Of a stretch of DNA of 64,000 bases, positions 60,043-64,000 are shown one piece after another; within the stretch, counting starts at the first letter, position 1, and the number at the start of each line of letters is the position of its first letter. A model generated the notes under the pieces. The model did not search any database and was not told the DNA's origin. It was given only the letters and a program-made list of their open reading frames with translations. Source of the stretch: UBA4416 sp963422675 (lineage in GTDB: Bacteria > Bacteroidota > Bacteroidia > B-17B0 > Aurantibacillaceae); contig CAXVYS010000024.1 in the NCBI GenBank assembly GCA_963422675.2, positions 434,001 to 498,000 on the forward strand, in the 5' to 3' direction. The translations under genes and the position numbers were made by a program.

Positions 60043-61247
60043 TAGCGTATACTTTGTTGTTTAAAATGTGTGATTCTGTCGTTTAGTTCAATGAGGTCAT
60101 TCTGTGTAAGGCTGGGGGCTTTTTTTAAATTTTCGCAATAGGTAAACAGTATTCTTATTTTTTCTGTACTTACTCCACTTAAATTATGCATGGCATTAAA
60201 AAAATCGTCTGTTATTTCGTTTGTATTCAATTGGAATTTTTTCATAATATCGAAATAAAAATATTTGATCGTTTCTTCTGCAATATGCTTATGGTTATTG
60301 GCGTTAAAGTACACGTGGCTAATCACGTCTACAAATTCCAGTGTAGAGTTTTGCAAAGGGGTGATAATTGGTATAGGCCTTTGCGTTCGCTTTATTTCAA
60401 AAATCATAAAAAACAACAAGCCTAAAATGGCAATGCAATAAGCCATATAGAGCGCATCGCTGCTAAAAATAAAAGAAAAAAGCCCTTTTGTTTGTTTGTT
60501 ATAGGACTTATAATGTTCGTCCCAGATTATGGTGTTGTTTTTCAATTTACTTAATAAGGTATATGCATAATACCTGTTTGGATTATTTACAATGAACAAA
60601 TTACCAAACACATCCGGTAAAGAACTAATGAGTAAACGGCCTTTGCCAATGGATGCTTCCAGTAATACCGGTTTGTTTTTTTTATTATACGAACTGATAC
60701 CGAATACCGTAGTATCTATTTTTGAGAAATAATTTTCGCGGCCAATGGCGGGATACACATACTGCTTTAGTGTATTATTTGCAGGTTGCGTATACCTTAT
60801 TTCAAAAGAAGGTTTTTTAAGCAGGGAATCAATTTCATTATAGGAGTAATTAATATTGGTTTCCAAATCGAGCTTAAAAGTATCTCTCAGGCTTTTTCCA
60901 AAGTCTGCCGCACATAAGAGCACGGTATTTCCTTTGTTTAAAAACTCGAACAGGCTTCGTAGTTCTAATTTCGTTAAGTCAATCTCTTCATTGATAATCA
61001 ATAAGGTTTGTCCCGATTCTTCATGCGCTCCGTTAAAATTATACAAGTCTTGATTATTAACGTCAATAGCAGGGGCATAGGTTTTTCCCAACAGGTTAAA
61101 AATGGCGTAACAGCCAAAAGGGATTTTGTCATTTTTTGAATACGTTCTTGTCCAATCTATAGGCTTTGGCTGGAAGTATTGCATCGCAATAACAGCAATA
61201 AATAAAATTGCCAGGATGTAATAATATTTTTTATTGCCTTTAAACAC
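60042..61247 (-). CDS. DUF4350 domain membrane protein
   Basis: A protein of 401 residues with a membrane helix near the N-terminus (KKYYYILAILFIAVIAMQYF), a DUF4350-like extracytoplasmic domain (DKIPFGCYAIFNLLGKTYAP … LLIINEEIDLTKLELRSLFEFLNKGNTVLLCA), and a second helix at about 265-285 (YMAYCIAILGLLFFMIFEI) followed by a cytoplasmic helical tail. The start is GTG at 61247, overlapping the DUF4129 stop by 8 bp. It forms part of the MoxR cluster; the function is unknown. Confidence 0.85.
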   Translation of the reverse strand: MFKGNKKYYYILAILFIAVIAMQYFQPKPIDWTRTYSKNDKIPFGCYAIFNLLGKTYAPAIDVNNQDLYNFNGAHEESGQTLLIINEEIDLTKLELRSLFEFLNKGNTVLLCAADFGKSLRDTFKLDLETNINYSYNEIDSLLKKPSFEIRYTQPANNTLKQYVYPAIGRENYFSKIDTTVFGISSYNKKNKPVLLEASIGKGRLLISSLPDVFGNLFIVNNPNRYYAYTLLSKLKNNTIIWDEHYKSYNKQTKGLFSFIFSSDALYMAYCIAILGLLFFMIFEIKRTQRPIPIITPLQNSTLEFVDVISHVYFNANNHKHIAEETIKYFYFDIMKKFQLNTNEITDDFFNAMHNLSGVSTEKIRILFTYCENLKKAPSLTQNDLIELNDRITHFKQQSIR

Positions 61248-61962
61248 CTATTTCGTTTTCAAATTTTCTGAACTGAACTTCAAATGCTTTAAAATCAGTT
61301 GGAGTGATGCTGTACTTACCATACCACACATATTCATACACTTTACTAATATCCTTAAAGGCTGTTTTAAAATCCGACTTCGATAATTCATTCATGTAAT
61401 CCATATTGGTTTTATAAGGTTGCCATGAGATCTGAGCTTTTTCATTCAGGAAAAACAGTTGCCTTAAATACAGCCAACGGATAGCCAGGCGAAAGTCATG
61501 CTCTGCTTTGGCGTGCTCTATTCTTTTATTAAAATCAATTCCGGAAATATCCTCATCAATATCTTCGAAGTTAAACTCTGCTGTTTTTACATTTCCTCTT
61601 AAAAAGGCGCTGAATTCGCTCCGTGAAAAAAGCCAGATAGCCAGTATAAGTCCAAGAACCACAAAGATCCAGATAAAGATCGTTTGCATCGTAGCCCTGT
61701 CTTCATAGCCTGATTTTCCGAAAAAAAGTTTTGCCAGCCAGTTCAAAAACCTTTCCCATGCTCCTATATCAGCACTTTCTTTTGTTTTGGCAAAACCGAG
61801 GTCTACCTTCTTAAACACTTCCTGTTCCTGCACCGCAGAAGGTTTCTGGGTTTTTACAATAACAGAATCGTATTTAAGTTTAGCCGGTACCCGGTTTCCC
61901 GAAATGGTACTGCTAAAAAAAATAGAGACAATAAGAAAATATATGAATTTACGATACTGCAA
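61240..61962 (-). CDS. DUF4129-type membrane protein
   Basis: A protein of 240 residues with an N-terminal signal or anchor (KFIYFLIVSIFFSSTISG), a helix at about 90-115 (IFIWIFVVLGLILAIWLF) and a cytoplasmic C-terminal domain (HAKAEHDFRLAIRWLYLRQLFFLNE…YVWYGKYSITPTDFKAFE) typical of DUF4129. The start is TTG at 61962, 7 bp after the previous gene; no ATG precedes the hydrophobic stretch. It lies in the same operon as the DUF4350, MoxR and DUF58 genes. Confidence 0.85.
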   Translation of the reverse strand: MQYRKFIYFLIVSIFFSSTISGNRVPAKLKYDSVIVKTQKPSAVQEQEVFKKVDLGFAKTKESADIGAWERFLNWLAKLFFGKSGYEDRATMQTIFIWIFVVLGLILAIWLFSRSEFSAFLRGNVKTAEFNFEDIDEDISGIDFNKRIEHAKAEHDFRLAIRWLYLRQLFFLNEKAQISWQPYKTNMDYMNELSKSDFKTAFKDISKVYEYVWYGKYSITPTDFKAFEVQFRKFENEIGV

Positions 61963-61969
61963 GGTTGTG

Positions 61970-62923
61970 TTATTTTATTTCTTCCATTCTTGAAAGCAAT
62001 CCTTTGCCTTCATGTTTTTCTTCCTGGCTTAAAAAATTAAAAGCACAGGCCAGGTGCAAAATAGAAGAGGAGCAGGTAGTTAAAAACATTCCTATCGTAT
62101 AAAAAACAATGAGCCATACAGATCCGCCTGAACCGGGCTCTACGCCATTTTCTGTTACATGCCTTAATCTGGTAAAAATTTCTGTCATGGTTATAATAGT
62201 AGCCGGCAGGTTAAATAAGAATTGCAAAATACCCAGGGCAATAAACACCACAACCATAATAAGCCATGTCCACCAAAAATTTCCCGATAAATACGATTTT
62301 ACTTTTCCTAAAGCCTGAAATATAAAACTCTCATCACGCACTACCACATAAAAGCCCGCCGAAATATAATAAAGAATAACCGGTCCTAAAATTAACGCCC
62401 CAAAAACAATGGTAAGTCCAACTAAAATGCCACCAAATACACCCATGGAGCTAAACCCAAACATAATTAATGCAATAGCAATAATGGCTACAATTAATAC
62501 AAGAATAAACATTAACATAGAACCTAACACTCTTCCTATGTTACTCCAAACTTTGGATGCTACTTCCGATACGGTGATCTTCTCACCAAATGGTTTCGCA
62601 TGGTATAAGCCCATGTAATTAAAAATAACACTATTGAGCAATACATTATTTATAAATAACAATAAATAGATCACTCCCAACGAAGCAAAATAGTCTGCAT
62701 TAAATAAACTCATTCCCGTAGCTCTTCCCGATAGTGAAGCAGACATAATAACGGTTTGCATATAGGAATACGCTAAGCCCGTTAATAATATAAAGGGGCC
62801 GATAATGAGAATAATACTGGCGAAGAAGGGTTTGAAATTTTGCTTTAGGAATTTTAATGAATCCCCTAAAACGGAACTAAAATCACGTTCTTTTCTGAAT
62901 TCAATTTTTTGTGGTTGTTGCAT
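61970..62923 (-). CDS. Polytopic membrane protein of the MoxR cluster, function unknown
   Basis: A protein of 317 residues with a basic, soluble first 25 residues and then about six membrane helices (for example FFASIILIIGPFILLTGLAY, YLLLFINNVLLNSVIFNY and SMLMFILVLIVAIIAIALIMFG). It is Gly/Ile-rich with a short polar tail. The sequence pattern resembles DUF-type proteins of SpoIIM/MoxR clusters or the membrane domain of glycerophosphodiester phosphodiesterases. No catalytic motif is seen. It overlaps the SpoIIM gene by 23 bp. Confidence 0.8.
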   Translation of the reverse strand: MQQPQKIEFRKERDFSSVLGDSLKFLKQNFKPFFASIILIIGPFILLTGLAYSYMQTVIMSASLSGRATGMSLFNADYFASLGVIYLLLFINNVLLNSVIFNYMGLYHAKPFGEKITVSEVASKVWSNIGRVLGSMLMFILVLIVAIIAIALIMFGFSSMGVFGGILVGLTIVFGALILGPVILYYISAGFYVVVRDESFIFQALGKVKSYLSGNFWWTWLIMVVVFIALGILQFLFNLPATIITMTEIFTRLRHVTENGVEPGSGGSVWLIVFYTIGMFLTTCSSSILHLACAFNFLSQEEKHEGKGLLSRMEEIK

Positions 62924-63875
62924 ACACGCTGTGTTTTAATTTATAAGGTAAGATAATAAAATACCAGATGAGAAAAGTTAACGATCCCAAAATAATAATC
63001 AAACTAAGCCATAACGACATTTCCGTATAGCGGGTAATAAAACTTTCCAGGAACCCTGCGCACATAAAAACAGGTATAAGGCCTGCCACAATTTTTATTC
63101 CATCCCTGGCGCCTCGTTTAAACGATTCGAGTCTGCTGTATGTTCCCGGAAACATAAAACTGTTTCCCAACACAAAGCCCGCGCATCCTGCAATAACAAT
63201 GGCCGACATTTCCAGGGTACCATGGATCCACACTACTTTTAAGGCTTTCCCCAATACATTATATTGATAAAACATAGCAAAAAAAGAACCTAACATAATG
63301 CAGTTATACAACAAATAAAAACCTGCACCTAATGAAAACAACATTCCCATGGCAAACATTACAAAAGAAACTTTGATATTATTAATGGTAATATAAAAAT
63401 ACATAAAGCCTTCGGGCATTTCACCGTATACTCCTATAGGATTTCCGGTTTTAATTCTTTCCATGGTTTTATCCACGTAATCATCTCCTACAATAATGCG
63501 GATAAACGAATCATCGTAAAGCTGCGACACAAAGCCTAATACAAACCCTATGACACCTATTGCAAAAGATAACAATAAGAGGTTATGGTATTTTCCGAAA
63601 AGGGAGGGCAGTTCTTTTTTCCAGAATAAAAACACCCGTTTATTACTCTCTTTTTTGTTTTTATAAACGAGTTGATGGATTTGTGCTGTTAAACGGTTAA
63701 GGTAACTTGTGGTTTTACTTTCAGGAAAATTGCTTCTAGCATACGACAGATCATCCGTTAATTCAATAAACATGTCAGTTATTTTTGCAGGCCGGGTCAC
63801 TTCTTTTTTATTTAAAGAAGTTTCATAATCTTCCCACTTAGAAGCATTTTGTTTTAAAAACGTAATTTCTTTCAC
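62901..63875 (-). CDS. Stage II sporulation protein M (SpoIIM) family membrane protein
   Basis: A protein of 324 residues. A soluble helical N-terminus of about 100 residues (MKEITFLKQNASKWEDYE) precedes five or so membrane helices. The SpoIIM motifs are NNIKVSFVMFAMGMLFSLGAGFYLLYNCIMLG and WIHGTLEMSAIVIAGCAGFVLGNSFMFPG. The family is widespread in non-sporulating Bacteroidota within MoxR clusters, where its role is unknown. The start is GTG at 63875. It is the first cluster gene in view; the true first gene may lie beyond the right edge. Confidence 0.92.
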   Translation of the reverse strand: MKEITFLKQNASKWEDYETSLNKKEVTRPAKITDMFIELTDDLSYARSNFPESKTTSYLNRLTAQIHQLVYKNKKESNKRVFLFWKKELPSLFGKYHNLLLLSFAIGVIGFVLGFVSQLYDDSFIRIIVGDDYVDKTMERIKTGNPIGVYGEMPEGFMYFYITINNIKVSFVMFAMGMLFSLGAGFYLLYNCIMLGSFFAMFYQYNVLGKALKVVWIHGTLEMSAIVIAGCAGFVLGNSFMFPGTYSRLESFKRGARDGIKIVAGLIPVFMCAGFLESFITRYTEMSLWLSLIIILGSLTFLIWYFIILPYKLKHSVYATTTKN

Positions 63876-63923
63876 TGCCTGTAGTATGACCCTTTAAAGA
63901 TATCAAATTTGTTTTGATTCTTT

Positions 63924-64000
63924 TTACTTATTCCCTGCTAAAACTTTTAACGAAACCCCATCTATCATCACATCTTTTAGTGCCGATTCTCCCTTCATTA
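63924..64000 (-). CDS. C-terminal end of a protein cut by the right edge
   Basis: On the minus strand a frame is open from the right edge to a TAA at 63926-63924, about 24 codons, ending …DVMIDGVSLKVLAGNK. It reads like protein sequence, and the 48-bp gap to the SpoIIM start suits the end of an upstream co-directional gene. The frame is too short to identify, and chance is possible. Confidence 0.4.
   Translation of the reverse strand, partial: MKGESALKDVMIDGVSLKVLAGNK

Overview
The window is an AT-rich chromosomal stretch from a member of the Bacteroidota. The evidence is four secreted proteins ending in type IX secretion sorting domains (two type A, two CHU_C/type B), promoters of the TAnnTTTG class, almost no Shine-Dalgarno sequences, a tRNA without encoded CCA, and families typical of the phylum (ABC-2 permease/M1 peptidase fusion, a MoxR-DUF58-DUF4350-DUF4129-SpoIIM cluster, DUF559 with flanking repeats). 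I cannot name the genus from sequence alone. I see no phage, plasmid, CRISPR array, rRNA operon or T9SS machinery.

Layout. 1-2190 is repeat-rich: the tail of a gene entering from the left, an 830-bp gene-free stretch of two degenerate repeat families, two small ORFs (a membrane protein and a DNA-binding-like protein), then a leftward tRNA-Cys preceded by four 70-bp tandem repeats that look like decayed copies of the tRNA 5' half. 2193-5530 holds a methionine/glutamine-type aminotransferase and an omega-amidase separated by two paralogous secreted proteins. 5602-11750 carries a large T9SS surface protein, a radical SAM/SPASM protein, kynureninase and an SGNH hydrolase. 11797-19005 is a complete histidine operon, hisG-D-C-B-H-A-F-IE, behind a readable attenuator: an 18-codon His-rich leader peptide followed by mutually exclusive hairpins and a terminator. 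19067-21717 has tatC, an AhpD-like protein, a PhyH-type dioxygenase and a secreted protein.

21784-31626 (minus) holds an ABC ATPase with its permease/peptidase fusion, two overlapping lipoproteins, and the potassium transporter Kup. 31989-36436 carries two tandem paralogous surface proteins that end in different T9SS sorting domains. 36464-40314 holds a histidine kinase without a response regulator and a three-gene metal-chelate ABC importer. 40315-44202 contains a 2OG-Fe(II) oxygenase, a cupin, efp, accA and ispE. 44375-53181 has a secreted M1 peptidase, bestrophin, hemE, a frameshifted PEP-synthase-like gene and secreted or lipid-anchored hypotheticals. 53185-57208 has a GNAT enzyme, a thioredoxin-like ferredoxin, a TIGR01777 epimerase and glmS. 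57221-57705 is a DUF559 gene boxed by inverted double-hairpin repeats. 57720-63875 is a tightly overlapping minus-strand membrane/MoxR cluster with several non-ATG starts.

Functionally most of the window is housekeeping metabolism (histidine, heme, isoprenoid, fatty acid and amino-sugar synthesis, translation) interleaved with envelope and surface functions. The most notable structural observations are the his attenuator, the tRNA-Cys-derived repeats, the repeat-flanked DUF559 unit, and several promoters placed so close to start codons that the mRNAs would be leaderless. All calls come from reading the sequence; no database search was possible.
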